Shown: positions 24,656-33,245 of the stretch, in pieces | Layout: every line of letters begins with the position of its first letter | Numbering within the stretch: the first letter of the stretch is position 1 | Assembly: GCA_963770375.1 (NCBI GenBank) | Contig: CAVYPM010000014.1 | Location: forward strand, 62,001-126,000 | Origin: DASVBE01 sp963770375 | GTDB taxonomy: Bacteria > Actinomycetota > Actinomycetes > Streptosporangiales > Streptosporangiaceae | Reading direction: 5' to 3' | DNA length: 64,000 nucleotides | Position numbers and translations under genes: made by a program | The notes under the pieces: model-generated | The model's input: only the letters and a program-made list of their open reading frames with translations | Databases searched by the model: none | Told to the model about the DNA's origin: nothing

Positions 24656-25090
24656 ATGGCGTCGGTCAAGCAGGTTCAGGTCACCTTCGACTGCGCAGAA
24701 CCTGAGCGCGTCGCCCGCTTCTGGTGCGAGGTGCTGGGGTACGTCGTGCCGCCGCCCCCGGAGGGGTTCGCCAGCTGGGCGGATTTCGATCGCGCGCTGC
24801 CGCCTGAGCGTCAGGGTTCAGCGTTCGCCTGCGTCGATCCCTCCGGGGCGGGCCCGCGGCTGTTCTTCCAGCGTGTTCCCGAGGGCAAGGTGGTCAAGAA
24901 CCGGCTGCATCTTGACGTGCGGGCCGGCACCGGGCTGGTGGGTGAGGAGCGTCTGGCCGTGCTGGAGGCCGAATGCGCCCGGCTGGTCGCGCTCGGCGCG
25001 GTACGCGTACAGCTGCTGCGGGCCGATGGCTTCAACGAGTCGTGCCTCGTCATGCAGGACGTCGAGGGCAACGAGTTCTGCCTCGACTGA
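24656..25090 (+). CDS. VOC/glyoxalase-like protein
   Basis: A 144-residue protein of the Glyoxalase_6-like group. QVTFDCAEPERVARFWCEVLGY (residues about 7-28, strand and helix) opens the first half-domain, LFFQRVPEGKVVKNRLHLDV near 75 marks the middle strand and VMQDVEGNEFCLD is the typical C-terminus with the ligand-like Glu. Proteins of this type are very common in actinomycetes; most have no assigned reaction, and some bind or inactivate small molecules. The ATG at 24656 gives a full-length domain. It stands between the truncated kinase and the mannosyltransferase. Confidence 0.85.
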   Translation: MASVKQVQVTFDCAEPERVARFWCEVLGYVVPPPPEGFASWADFDRALPPERQGSAFACVDPSGAGPRLFFQRVPEGKVVKNRLHLDVRAGTGLVGEERLAVLEAECARLVALGAVRVQLLRADGFNESCLVMQDVEGNEFCLD

Positions 25091-25161
25091 GTGGCCTGGC
25101 TCAGTGCGTGATAGATGAGATCACCCCGGCCGGGGCCAGGCCGTCCAAGGCTGCTCCGGTT

Positions 25162-25190
25162 TTGACATTATGGTCCGCGAACACGACTAG
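25162..25190 (+). promoter_or_regulatory. Weak sigma-70-type promoter candidate
   Basis: TTGACA at 25162-25167 is followed 17 bases later by GACTAG (25185-25190), a poor -10 match, about 30 bases before the GTG of the mannosyltransferase gene. The local A/T richness stands out in this GC-rich genome. Prediction only. Confidence 0.3.
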
Positions 25191-25217
25191 GCCAGCTCAC
25201 GGCTGAAAGACAGAGCG

Positions 25218-26555
25218 GTGACTCGAATACGGCCAGCCGCCTGGCTCGTGGCCGCGGTCGCACTGTTCCTGCTGGCCGTGGCCGGTTATGCGCTGCTCGT
25301 CCACGCGTCCCCGCAGTACTACTGGACGCAGATCGACACGGCCGTCTACCGGGGTGGCGGCATCGCTGTGCGGAACCAGCCGGCGATGCTCTACTCGCTG
25401 GAGCTCGGCCCCGCGAAGCTGCCGTTCATCTACACGCCGTTCGCCGCGCTCCTGTTCGCCGCGGGGAGCGGTGCGTCGTTCGCGACCTGGCAGGTCGGGC
25501 TGGCGGTGCTCACGATCGGGCTGCTGCCGGTGGTGGCGTACCTTTCCCTGGGACTCGCCGGGCGGCCCGCCGGCCTGGCCAGGGCGGCGGCGGCCTTTGC
25601 GATCGCCGCGGTGGGCCTCTGGCTCGAACCGGTTGCGATGACACTGTTCTTCGGGCAGATCAACCTCGTGCTGCTGGCCCTGGTGGTCGGCGATCTCGCG
25701 CTGCCGGACCGCTTCAAGGGCAAGGGCATCGGAATCGGGCTGGCGGCGGGGATCAAGCTCACGCCGTTGATCTTCATTCCGTACCTGCTGTTCACGCGGC
25801 GAGTAAGGGCCGCCGCGGTCAGCGCGCTGACCTTCGCGGTCACCGTAGGGCTCGGGTTCGCGCTGCTGCCGCGCGCCTCCGCGGTCTACTGGGGCGGGAA
25901 GTTCGCCCGGCTGGGCAGCAACCCCTTCCACCTGGACAACCAGTCCCTGCACGGCGTCATACTGCGCCTGACCCACGCCGGGCCCGACGCGCACGCGTAC
26001 TGGCTGGTCGTGGCAGTCGTCGTCGGCATCGCCGGGTTTGCCACCGCGATACTGGCGAGCCGGCGTGGCCACGAGCTACTCGGCCTGGTGGCGTGCGCCG
26101 CGACCGGCCTGCTGGTGTCCCCGATCAGCTGGTCGCACCACTACGTTTACGTGATACCGGCACTTGTCCTCGCCGCGTGCGGGCCACGGCGCCTCGGCTA
26201 CCGGATCCTCAGCGTCGCGCTGGTGGTGGGCTTGTTTGGCTGGTGGCCCGTGCCTATTGGCAGCCAGGGCGGCTACGACCCTCAGGCCCCGCTGCTGCCG
26301 CGCGGGTGGCTGCTTCTCGCGCCGAACCGCGGCAACCACCGGACGACAGTCGAGTTCACCTGGCGTGGGCTGGACTTGATCGTCGGCAACTACTACGTGC
26401 TCACCCTGCTCGTGTTCATCGCGGCCACCGCATGCGCCCTGGCCGCCACAGAGAGCTGGAAGCCGGTCATCGTGATGCTGAGGATGCGTGGTCAGCGGCG
26501 GGACGGTCGTCGTGGTGGCGAGGTTTCAGGGCATGTGCGGTCGATGTGGCGATAA
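25218..26555 (+). CDS. GT87-family polyprenyl-phosphate-mannose mannosyltransferase
   Basis: A 445-residue membrane protein with about ten hydrophobic spans, matching the DUF2029/GT87 family of GT-C enzymes such as mycobacterial PimE. After TM1, WTQIDTAVYRGGG (residues about 36-48) holds the catalytic Asp; FIYTPFAALLF, FFGQINLVLLAL near 150 and GIKLTPLIFIPYLL near 180 are hallmark segments. ISWSHHYVYVIP near 305 is a conserved late loop. It should add alpha-mannose from polyprenyl phosphate to a lipid or glycan outside the membrane. The GTG start is at 25218. Its last 89 bases overlap the convergent MFS gene. Confidence 0.88.
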   Translation: MTRIRPAAWLVAAVALFLLAVAGYALLVHASPQYYWTQIDTAVYRGGGIAVRNQPAMLYSLELGPAKLPFIYTPFAALLFAAGSGASFATWQVGLAVLTIGLLPVVAYLSLGLAGRPAGLARAAAAFAIAAVGLWLEPVAMTLFFGQINLVLLALVVGDLALPDRFKGKGIGIGLAAGIKLTPLIFIPYLLFTRRVRAAAVSALTFAVTVGLGFALLPRASAVYWGGKFARLGSNPFHLDNQSLHGVILRLTHAGPDAHAYWLVVAVVVGIAGFATAILASRRGHELLGLVACAATGLLVSPISWSHHYVYVIPALVLAACGPRRLGYRILSVALVVGLFGWWPVPIGSQGGYDPQAPLLPRGWLLLAPNRGNHRTTVEFTWRGLDLIVGNYYVLTLLVFIAATACALAATESWKPVIVMLRMRGQRRDGRRGGEVSGHVRSMWR

Positions 26556-27715
26556 CGATGAATGCGGTGAGGACGGGGAGCAGTCCCAGGGCGGCGGGCA
26601 GCGACGTCAGGGAGGCGAGGCGGCCAATGAGCGGCGGCCCGCAGACGTATCCGGCCCAGCCGCAGGCCGAGGCGGTGGCGACGGCGGTGCCAGCGTGCAG
26701 GCCCGGGATACGTCCGGCGGCGCTGAACACGGCGGGCACGACGGAGGCCAGCCCGATGCCCAGGCAGGTGAACCCCGCCAGTGCCGCGGCGGGTTGCGAG
26801 ATGAGCAGTGCCGCCGTGAAGCCAGCCGTGGCGACAAGGGCGAGCGCGGGCAATAGCCGATCCGGACGGTAGCGGCTGAGCAGCCGGTTGCCCGAGAGCC
26901 GGACGGTCAGCATGGCGAAGGCGAAGGCGGTGTAGCCGAGACCCGGCACGGCCCCGGCCGCGTGAAGAGGGCCTGACAGGTAGACCGAGGCCCAGTTGGC
27001 GGCGGCGCCCTCGCACAGCATGCACGCGAACGCGATCACGCCGAGCAGCAGCATGCCGCCCGACCAGCGCGATACCGGCGGTTTCGGCCCCGGCCCCGCT
27101 GGCGGCTGGCCGGCCACGCTGTGGCCGGCCGGCAGCATCGGGAAGCATCCGGGCGGTGAGCAGTCCGGCGGCCAGCAGCGCGAGCGTGCCGAGGACAAGC
27201 AACTGGGGGCTGAGGGCGATGCCCGCGCCGACCGCGAGCGCTCCGATGCCCGCGCCGATGAAGGATCCGATGCTCCAGCTGCCGTGCAGCCCGGACATCA
27301 GCATCCGGTGGCTGGCGCGTTCCACGGTGATGCCCTGGGTGTTCATGGCCACGTCGAGCGAGCCCTGGAACGCTCCCCAGACGAACAGCGCGCCCATCAG
27401 CGTGGTCAGGCTTGGGCTGATCCCGGTCACCGGCCCGGTGGCGCAGTAGCCCACCAGGGCGATCTGCACGACGCGGCGGCTGCCCAGCCACGGGATCAGG
27501 TAAGACGACGCGACCATCGCGCAGATCGACCCGGCCGGGGCACCAAGAAGCGCGATCCCGAGAGTCCCGTAAGTGAGCCCGAGATGGGCCTGGACACCAG
27601 GGATGTGTGCGGTCCACGAGGCGAACAGCAGGCCGTGCACGACGAACACGGAGATCACCGCGACCTGGGGCCAGCGGCTCCCGGACTGTGCTGCGCTTGG
27701 CGACGTGCTCTTCAT
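26467..27715 (-). CDS. MFS transporter, broken by a 1-base shift
   Basis: Two frames together make one major-facilitator protein of about 415 residues. The first six spans run from 27715 to about 27150 (FVVHGLLFASWTAHIPG, GALFVWGAFQGSLDVAMN and so on); after a shift between 27105 and 27150 the second half continues from GGMLLLGVIAFACMLCEG to 26467. The conserved N-terminal loop and the pattern WTAHIPGV recall fucose/sugar permease-like members. Removing one base joins the halves. It is divergent from a DeoR regulator, which probably controls it, so a sugar or polyol substrate is likely. The end overlaps the mannosyltransferase gene by 89 bases. Confidence 0.78.
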
Positions 27716-27758
27716 GCCTGCCCCGGTGGACCGATTGCTGGCTGAAGTGGACGTTATG

Positions 27759-27772
27759 TGATCAAATGGTCA
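27759..27772. promoter_or_regulatory. Operator-like repeat between MFS and DeoR genes
   Basis: TGATCA-AA-TGGTCA sits directly before the regulator GTG (27774), in the 58-base gap between the divergent genes. It is an imperfect inverted repeat (one mismatch). Placement fits autoregulation by the DeoR protein. Inference. Confidence 0.35.
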
Positions 27773-27773
27773 T

Positions 27774-28532
27774 GTGCAACGATCAATACGGCAGAAACTG
27801 ATCGTTCAGACCGTGCGCAACGGCGGGCCCATCCGCATCGATCAGCTCGCCGAACTGACCGGGGCTTCGGCAGTCACCATCCGCCGCGACCTAGCGGACC
27901 TGGAAGCGCACGGGTCGCTGCGGCGGACCCGGGGCGGGGCTGCGCGGGCCGTCAAGTTCGGCGAGGACGTCCCCTACCGGATGCGCGCCAGCGAGGACCA
28001 GCAGGCGAAGGCGCGCCTGGCGGCGGCCGCCGCGGCGATGATCAGCGACTACGACTCGCTCATCATCGACAACGGGACCACCTGCCACGCCGTCGCCCAG
28101 GAGCTTGCCGGGCGGCCGGTGACGGCGCTGTGCCTGTCTCTGCACGCTGCCGCGGCGCTGGCCGCGGTGCCCGGCGCGCGGGTCATCGTCCCGGGCGGGC
28201 CGGTCGAGCCGGACACCCTGGCCCTGTACGGCAGCCAGGCAGTCGATGCAGTTCGCGACATCAGCGCCGACGTCCTGCTGCTCGGCGCGTGCTCGGTATC
28301 GGCCACGCGCGGCCTGACCTCAGCCACCTATGACGACGCCCAGCTCAAGCGCGCCAGCATCCAGGCGGCCCGCAAACGGATCCTGGTAACCACCGGCGCC
28401 AAGCTGAACCAGACATCGAACTTCCGGTTCGGCGACGCGTCCGACCTCGCGCACCTGGTCACCACCCCAGACGCCCCCAGCGAGGTGCTCGCCGCGTTCG
28501 AAGCCGAAGGCGTCGACGTGACACTCATCTAA
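27774..28532 (+). CDS. DeoR-family transcriptional regulator
   Basis: A 252-residue repressor-type protein. The N-terminal winged helix reads IDQLAELTGASAVTIRRDLA (about residues 20-39), the DeoR DNA-binding signature with TIRRDL as recognition helix. The C-terminal DeoRC sensor has IIDNGTTCHAVAQEL near 97, LLLGACSVSATRGLT near 165 and the late TTGAKLNQTSNFRF motif; such domains sense sugar phosphates. The GTG start has almost no leader, so the mRNA may be leaderless. It is divergent from the MFS transporter and likely controls it. Confidence 0.92.
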   Translation: MQRSIRQKLIVQTVRNGGPIRIDQLAELTGASAVTIRRDLADLEAHGSLRRTRGGAARAVKFGEDVPYRMRASEDQQAKARLAAAAAAMISDYDSLIIDNGTTCHAVAQELAGRPVTALCLSLHAAAALAAVPGARVIVPGGPVEPDTLALYGSQAVDAVRDISADVLLLGACSVSATRGLTSATYDDAQLKRASIQAARKRILVTTGAKLNQTSNFRFGDASDLAHLVTTPDAPSEVLAAFEAEGVDVTLI

Positions 28533-29152
28533 CTGGCGGTCCTGCCCGGGGGGTGGAGCTGCAGGTGTGTGCGGCTGTGTAGATGAGGCCTCCGTTGAGA
28601 TCGTGGTTGTGGTTGCTGTAGGTGAAGCTCAGCTCGGTCCCGGCGGGCATTGCGGCGGGATTGATCACGGTCACGGCATCTGGCGGGACTGGGGACGCAT
28701 GGCCGGGTGTGGACTTGCCGACCGGGCTGCCGTCAGGAAGCTGGAGGGTCAGGACTCCGGTTGCTGGGCGGCGCGGGAGTGGACGTGCAGTAGGTGCCGG
28801 TCTGGACCAGGGCGGGGATGCCGTCACGGGCCAGGGCCTGCTGGAGCGCGGCGGGGTCGAACACCTGGTCCTGGTGCAGCGTCAGCGACGCCGTGCCGTT
28901 GGCGTTACGGGCGAGGGTGAATGCCGCGGTGCGGATCGTCTGCGGCGCCGGGGCGGGGCTGCCCGAGCTGACGACGGCGCCCAGGCCCAGGGCCAGTGCC
29001 CCGCTGACGGCAACGGCCGCCGTCGCCTGCACCGCCCGCCTGCGGTGACGGCGGGACTGGCCGGTGGCCAGGATGGCCTCCACCGGGGTTTCCATCCGGG
29101 GCCCGGGCAGGGCGTCGCGTGCCTGGAGCAGTACGTCATCGATGTCATTCAC
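28525..29152 (-). CDS. Membrane protein paired with an ECF sigma factor, broken by a 1-base shift
   Basis: The N-terminal 115 residues (from 29152) hold a basic stretch and one membrane span (AVQATAAVAVSGALALGLGA, residues about 40-60) followed by an external part. After a one-base shift near 28765-28785 the protein continues as GVLTLQLPDGSPVGKSTPGH and on to the stop at 28525, giving about 208 residues. The stop/start overlap (ATGA, 29149-29152) with the sigma gene and the topology suggest a cognate regulator of that sigma factor, but no zinc-finger anti-sigma motif is seen. Its family is not recognised. The stop overlaps the end of the deoR-type gene by 8 bases on the opposite strand. Confidence 0.65.
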
Positions 29153-29676
29153 TGCTGACCTCCATCATGGCTGGCATCGGCGCGGGAAGGAGCGACCAGG
29201 CTGCGCAGGGCTGGCTCGCGGCGCAGCGCTGTCGCCGCGCGGGACAGGTGCGCGGTGACCGTGCCCGGGGCGATCCCGAGAACCTGGGCGGTGGCCTGGG
29301 TGTCCAGGTCGAGGAACACGCGCAGCGCGATCACCTCGCGCTGGCGGGTCGGCAGCCGTCGCAGCGCGGCGAGGACAGCGGCGTCAAGGCCCCCGGCCGG
29401 ATCGGCGAGCGCGGCGGCATCATGGCTGGCCAGCGGGATTTCGCGGCGGCGGGGCCGCCACCACGACACGCCGGTGTTCAGCGCTGAGCGCACGACCCAC
29501 CCGCGCGGCGCGGAGTACCGGCGGACCTTCGCCCAGGAGGCCCACGCCCGGGCGAAGGCCTCCGCGACCATGTCCTCAGCTTGCCCGGCATCACCAGAAC
29601 CGGCGATGACCGCCCGAAGGCACGCATCCTTGCTGGCCTCGTAGAACTCTGCGAACTCCTGTTGCGCCTGGCTCAC
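29149..29676 (-). CDS. ECF RNA polymerase sigma factor (SigE-family type)
   Basis: A 175-residue sigma factor. FAEFYEASKDACLRAV (about residues 8-23) starts region 2, AEDMVAEAFARAWASW the core-binding and -10 part, and LPTRQREVIALRVFLDLD with ALRR before it opens region 4, whose helix-turn-helix is TAQVLGIAPGTVTAHLSRA. The length and FYEASKDA start match the actinobacterial SigE-like 70-kDa-related ECF group. The ATG at 29674-29676 is preceded by a short leader. It is translationally coupled to the membrane protein downstream, so the pair is a signal-responsive unit. Confidence 0.9.
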   Translation of the reverse strand: MSQAQQEFAEFYEASKDACLRAVIAGSGDAGQAEDMVAEAFARAWASWAKVRRYSAPRGWVVRSALNTGVSWWRPRRREIPLASHDAAALADPAGGLDAAVLAALRRLPTRQREVIALRVFLDLDTQATAQVLGIAPGTVTAHLSRAATALRREPALRSLVAPSRADASHDGGQQ

Positions 29677-29787
29677 GCTTCTTAAACGCAGCAGCCCCCC
29701 GATCTACTTACCCGGCCGCTGGCCTGGATTGCGCAGGCCACGTCCTCGTCCGGGGCCGCATGGCTGGCTGCACGATGTGGATCCAGG

Positions 29788-30735
29788 TCAGCTTTCGTCG
29801 ATCATCTGGTCGCTGGCTTCAATGATCGACAGGGCGGCGGTGTCCCACGTGGGCTGGCGGGACGCCGGTATGCAGGCGGCGATGGCACATGAGCTGCTGG
29901 CGCCGATGAAGGCCCAGCTGGCTCCGGTGGCGCCGTTGTGCCAGGCGTATGAGCGGCGGCTTTGCGGTCCGAGCATCCAGCACCAGCCGACGTATCCGTT
30001 GTTCATCGCAGCCCGCGGGGTCAGCGCATCTACGGCGGCGGCGGCGAACGGTGACTCGTGCGGCCGGGCGGCAATCCACGCTAGTCGCAGCAGATCCCCG
30101 ACCGTGGCCCGTAGGCCGCCGGCCGGCGCGAAGGCCCCCAGATGCCATGCCTTCCCCAGTCCGGGCAGGACCGAATCTGGCAGGTCCCCGCTGCTGGTCA
30201 TGCCCACCGGCATGAGTACCCGGTCCCGGGCGAGATCCCAGAACGGCGCGGTCGCCGCGGCCGCGAGCGCGTGCCCGAGCAGGGCCACGCCCAGATTGCT
30301 GTAAGCAGCTCGGCCGGCCCTGCCGGGGCGTACCCTGCGCGTGTCGCGGATCAGGCGGGGCACCGACGAGCCCTTGTAGGGATCGCCAGGGTGCGCCAGC
30401 GCACGGAGCAAAGTGGACGCCGGAAGGCGCGGCAGGCCGCTGGTGTGCGTGGCCAGCTCCGCCAGCGTGGCCTGCCCGGCCCGGCCTGTCCCGGGCAGGA
30501 ACCGGTCCAGCCGGTCAGAGCCGGACACTTCGCCTGCCTCGATGGCCAGGGCCAGCAACAGACCAGTCACCGTCTTGGTGACCGACCCAGCCTCGAAGGC
30601 CGACGTGTCCGGCACCGGACCCCAGGTGCGGACGACGGGCCCAGATCCAATCATCCGGCAGCCGGCGGCACCCACCCCGGCACCCGCTGAGACCAGAGCC
30701 GCATGCAGCCGATCCGTCCTGGCCCTCGCGTCCAC
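29788..30735 (-). CDS. Serine hydrolase of the beta-lactamase/DD-peptidase family
   Basis: A 315-residue protein of the class C beta-lactamase-related group. SVTK near residue 51 is the SxxK nucleophile motif (GSVTKTVTGLLLALA), YSNLG near 143 the YxN motif, and HNGATG near 267 takes the place of the KTG motif, as in esterase-like relatives. TLAELATHTSGLPRLP is the conserved loop. No signal peptide is evident, so a cytoplasmic or esterase role is likely. The start is GTG or ATG around 30735. It lies upstream of the decayed insertion zone. Substrate unknown. Confidence 0.87.
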   Translation of the reverse strand: MDARARTDRLHAALVSAGAGVGAAGCRMIGSGPVVRTWGPVPDTSAFEAGSVTKTVTGLLLALAIEAGEVSGSDRLDRFLPGTGRAGQATLAELATHTSGLPRLPASTLLRALAHPGDPYKGSSVPRLIRDTRRVRPGRAGRAAYSNLGVALLGHALAAAATAPFWDLARDRVLMPVGMTSSGDLPDSVLPGLGKAWHLGAFAPAGGLRATVGDLLRLAWIAARPHESPFAAAAVDALTPRAAMNNGYVGWCWMLGPQSRRSYAWHNGATGASWAFIGASSSCAIAACIPASRQPTWDTAALSIIEASDQMIDES

Positions 30736-30804
30736 CCGGGAAGCATTTCACCCCGCCCGGCCAGTCACCGAGCCGGTAGCTGACGGTTCTTATGAGTCAG
30801 GACG

Positions 30805-30835
30805 TGGCCTGAGCGGACTTGAACCTCTGACCTCT
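30805..30835 (-). repeat. tRNA 3'-end-like remnant (possible old att site)
   Basis: This resembles the 3' end of the tRNA-Ile gene at 35371: 21 bases (30815-30835) are identical and flanking bases differ at two positions. No anticodon arm is present, so it is not a tRNA. Together with the copy at 34002-34098 it looks like a third, older attachment-site relic bounding the insertion zone. Confidence 0.5.
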
Positions 30836-30851
30836 GTCGATTCGCTGCTGC

Positions 30852-31607
30852 TCAGACCGCTCGAACTTCGGCGAGCCGCTTGACTGCGAACTGGTCGGTC
30901 CCGCTGGGGTCCCAGCAGACGGCGGCTCCCCATGCGGCCCACGCTTGCGCGGCGATGTCGTACGCGTCGTCGTCGAGACCGGCGGCGTTGTGCGGCAGTG
31001 CCAGGTCGAGGTCGGGGACGTCGACGTGCGACTCGTCCCAGTCGATCATCGCGACGCGATCCGCGGTCATGCGGATGTTGCCCGGGTTGGGGTCGCCGTG
31101 GACGACGCACGTCGTGCGACCGGTGAGTCGCGCCCACGCTGCTCGGCATCGAACGACACCCTCAGGCGGCATCGCGCCGAGGTCGACCTTCGTCCCGGTC
31201 TCGGCGTGCAGAAGGTCGGTCGACGATCGCCAGCCCGGGCGTTGGGGCCAGCCGTGCGTGAGCCGATGCAGCTGGCGGAGTGTGCCGGCGACGCGACGCC
31301 AGTCGGCTTCGGTCTCGGGCGATCCGCCCTCCACGTAGGTCATCACCACCAGACCGTCGGCGAAGTGCCGGCCGTCCGTGGTTGGGATCGGCACCGGCAC
31401 CGGCATCCCTTCACGGTCGAGGTGTCGCAGCAGGTCGGTCTCCCACGCGAGATCAGCGTCGCTGCGCTGGCCGAGACGACCGACCGCGAGGTGCCCGTTG
31501 ACGCGCACGCTCCACACCTCGTTGACGCCAACTCCGCCAGTGAGCGGTTCGATGCGAGCGACGTCGTCACCCCACTGCTCGAGTGCCTCCCATCCCACCG
31601 GCCACAT
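30852..31607 (-). CDS. Aminoglycoside-phosphotransferase-family kinase
   Basis: A 251-residue APH-fold kinase. The N-lobe has EPLTGGVGVNEVWSVRVNG (residues 19-37, a glycine-rich loop), VVHGDPNPGNIRM near 170 is the catalytic HxDxxxxN loop and MIDWDESHVDVPDLDLAL near 188 is the metal-binding segment. In the N-lobe the usual lysine is replaced around AVGRLGQ. Could modify an antibiotic or a metabolite; no resistance phenotype can be claimed. It lies within the tRNA-bounded accessory zone, next to the 30805 remnant, and reads away from it. Confidence 0.85.
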   Translation of the reverse strand: MWPVGWEALEQWGDDVARIEPLTGGVGVNEVWSVRVNGHLAVGRLGQRSDADLAWETDLLRHLDREGMPVPVPIPTTDGRHFADGLVVMTYVEGGSPETEADWRRVAGTLRQLHRLTHGWPQRPGWRSSTDLLHAETGTKVDLGAMPPEGVVRCRAAWARLTGRTTCVVHGDPNPGNIRMTADRVAMIDWDESHVDVPDLDLALPHNAAGLDDDAYDIAAQAWAAWGAAVCWDPSGTDQFAVKRLAEVRAV

Positions 31608-31728
31608 CTTCGCAGAGGGTCATGAAGCGCTCGACGAAATTGCGAACCCGTGTTCAAGGCCCGTCCCAACCCGGTCCCGCCGGGCCGGGATGGTCCGCAC
31701 TGAGTCCGCACAACAGCCCGAGACAGCA

Positions 31729-32037
31729 CTAGCCCGGCGTTGCTGCCGCTCCTGGCTGGCCGGTGCACAGCTCATCCAGCCGATTGCGCCAGCGTCCCGG
31801 CTCGTACTCCACGACGTGGTTGTTCATCTCATAGAAGCCCAGCTCGGTGAAGTACATCTTCATCACGAACACGTCCCCCACGCCCGAGATCGCCGAGCCG
31901 GACACCACTTCCTGCACCATCCCCGAGCCGTCGAGGTCGCGGTGCCTGCCCGGGTCAGCCAGAATCTGGAAGATCTCACTCGCTGGCGCGCCGATCCGCC
32001 GCGAGACGATGATCGGCTCGTACTCAACCCCGGCCAT
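31729..32037 (-). pseudogene. Truncated SRPBCC-family (polyketide-cyclase-like) gene
   Basis: The ATG at 32035-32037 begins a 102-residue product. YEPIIVSRRIGAPASEIFQI (residues about 5-24) and DGSGMVQEVVSG are the first strands and helix of the START/SRPBCC ligand-binding fold. The family normally has about 150 residues; here the sequence ends after VVEYEPGRW in an unrelated tail (RNRLDELCTGQP), so the last strands and C-terminal helix are lost. It is probably a cut gene within the decayed insertion zone. If made, it would be unstable. Confidence 0.55.
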
Positions 32038-32297
32038 CAGCGCGCCTCCTCCGGCAGCGGAGCTAACACGGTGCGAGCGTATCCCGGGGTCACCGCAGCC
32101 CAGTGCCCGCACGACCCGCACCAAGTGCCCCACCGCACAACAGCCGGGCGGCATTCTGACAGGCGCCAGCACCCAGCTGGGCAGATCCAGGGTCCGTCGC
32201 ACATCAAGCGGAGCCGATCTGTCGCACATCAAGTGAGACCCGGCACAAGAGGGCTGGGTCGCCACCCAGAAACGCCCAGGTCTGCGAGGGACCAGGC

Positions 32298-32720
32298 ATG
32301 ATGACCAGTGTGAGCGCCATCATGGCGATGCGCGGCAGGCGGTTGCGGGTCAGGGCCGTCCGCGGTGCCCTGGCGCTGATGGTTGCGGCTGCGGGCGGCA
32401 CCGCCGTCTGGTACCGCCAGGCCTATAACGTGTGGCCAGGCCAGCAGGCCTCCGCTCGCGTGCACTGGTGCGGGCGGGACTATGAGTCCTTCAGCAGCGC
32501 GCCGCAGACCCGGCAGCAGATCTCCTCGCGGGAGCATTTCCTGATCCGCCCCGTGGGTCCGTACCCGCCGCTTGGATGGTCACGCCAGGAGCTGTTCGCC
32601 GCAGTCGTCATCGGCGCGCAGCGCAGATCCGTCAGCCCGCCGCCGCTGTGCGCGATGGTGGTCTACCTGCGCACCGGCCCAGATGAATATCAGGCCTACA
32701 GCCTTGAAGGCGGCCCGTGA
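32298..32720 (+). CDS. Hypothetical membrane-anchored protein
   Basis: A 140-residue protein with one N-terminal membrane span (ALALMVAAAGGTAVWY, residues about 25-40) after a basic leader, so a signal-anchor. The outer part has VHWCGRDYES and MVVYLRTGPDEYQAYSLEGGP, a pattern I have no family name for, but codon use (G/C third positions) and the coherent end support a real gene. Two cysteines are present outside. ATG 32298 or the next ATG codon may start it. Located just upstream of the integrase remnant. Confidence 0.6.
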   Translation: MMTSVSAIMAMRGRRLRVRAVRGALALMVAAAGGTAVWYRQAYNVWPGQQASARVHWCGRDYESFSSAPQTRQQISSREHFLIRPVGPYPPLGWSRQELFAAVVIGAQRRSVSPPPLCAMVVYLRTGPDEYQAYSLEGGP

Positions 32721-32769
32721 CCGGCACCACCACCAGGGAAGCCCACCGTTACAAGGCCATCCGGCGCAG

Positions 32770-32940
32770 AAACGGAAAGCCCCGCTCAGCGCCGCCAACG
32801 TCCGCCGCGACTTCCGCACCGGATCAAGAACGCGGCCGGGTGAACGCCGCCGACTGGACCCCCGCGAGCTGCGGCACAGCTTCGTCTCGCTGCTGTCAGA
32901 CAGCGGCATCCCGCTGGAGGAGATCTCGCACATGACATCC
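32770..32940 (+). pseudogene. Tyrosine-recombinase (integrase) C-terminal remnant
   Basis: In pieces of different frames one reads PLSAANVRRDFR, then KNAAG, then ELRHSFVSLLSDSGIPLEEI. The LRHSF-to-EEI segment is the box II region of tyrosine recombinases, with its conserved Arg and His followed by the GIPLEEIS helix. At least two frame changes and the missing N-terminus and catalytic Tyr show it is dead. Such integrases insert into tRNA genes, which fits the repeated tRNA-Ile ends on both sides. Confidence 0.7.
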
Positions 32941-32988
32941 GTAGATACCTGGCGGCCGCGGCCGTCCCAGTTCAGTCCAGGCAGTCCT

Positions 32989-33032
32989 GTAAAGGTCGCT
33001 TGACATTACGGGCGGCGTAAAGGTAGCTTTAC
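32989..33032 (+). promoter_or_regulatory. Twin operators and promoter of the XRE/DUF2178 pair
   Basis: GTAAAG-GTAG-CTTTAC (33017-33032) is a perfect inverted repeat; GTAAAG-GTCG-CTTGAC (32989-33004) is the same with one arm mismatch, 28 bp upstream. TTGACA at 33000-33005 is a good -35 and TAGCTT at 33024-33029 a possible -10 (18-base spacing), so each operator covers one promoter element. Autorepression by the XRE protein, whose ATG follows 3 bases later, is inferred. Confidence 0.65.
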
Positions 33033-33035
33033 ATC

Positions 33036-33245
33036 ATGCGGAACCGGGTCAGGGAGCAGCGCACCCAGCGGGAGATGTCGCAGGCCGAGCTGGCGGCGTC
33101 GCTGGGCGTGTCGCGCCAGACGGTGATCTCCATCGAGAGCGGCCGGTATCTGCCGTCGCTGCCGCTGGCGTTCGCGATCGCCCGGTTCTTCGGCCTGACC
33201 GTCGACAAGATGTTCGACCCGGACGAGGAGGAGGCAGGCACATGA
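33036..33245 (+). CDS. XRE-family HTH regulator, short
   Basis: A 69-residue protein that is almost only a helix-turn-helix. MSQAELAASLGVSRQTVISI (residues 14-33) is the canonical XRE helix pair with SRQTVISIE as recognition helix, followed by AIARFFGLTVDKMFDPDEE. Compact regulators of this type usually sit beside a DUF2178 membrane protein, as here: the stop overlaps the next ATG (ATGA, 33242-33245). It should bind the two GTAAAG palindromes just upstream and repress its own operon. The signal sensed is unknown. Confidence 0.92.
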   Translation: MRNRVREQRTQREMSQAELAASLGVSRQTVISIESGRYLPSLPLAFAIARFFGLTVDKMFDPDEEEAGT

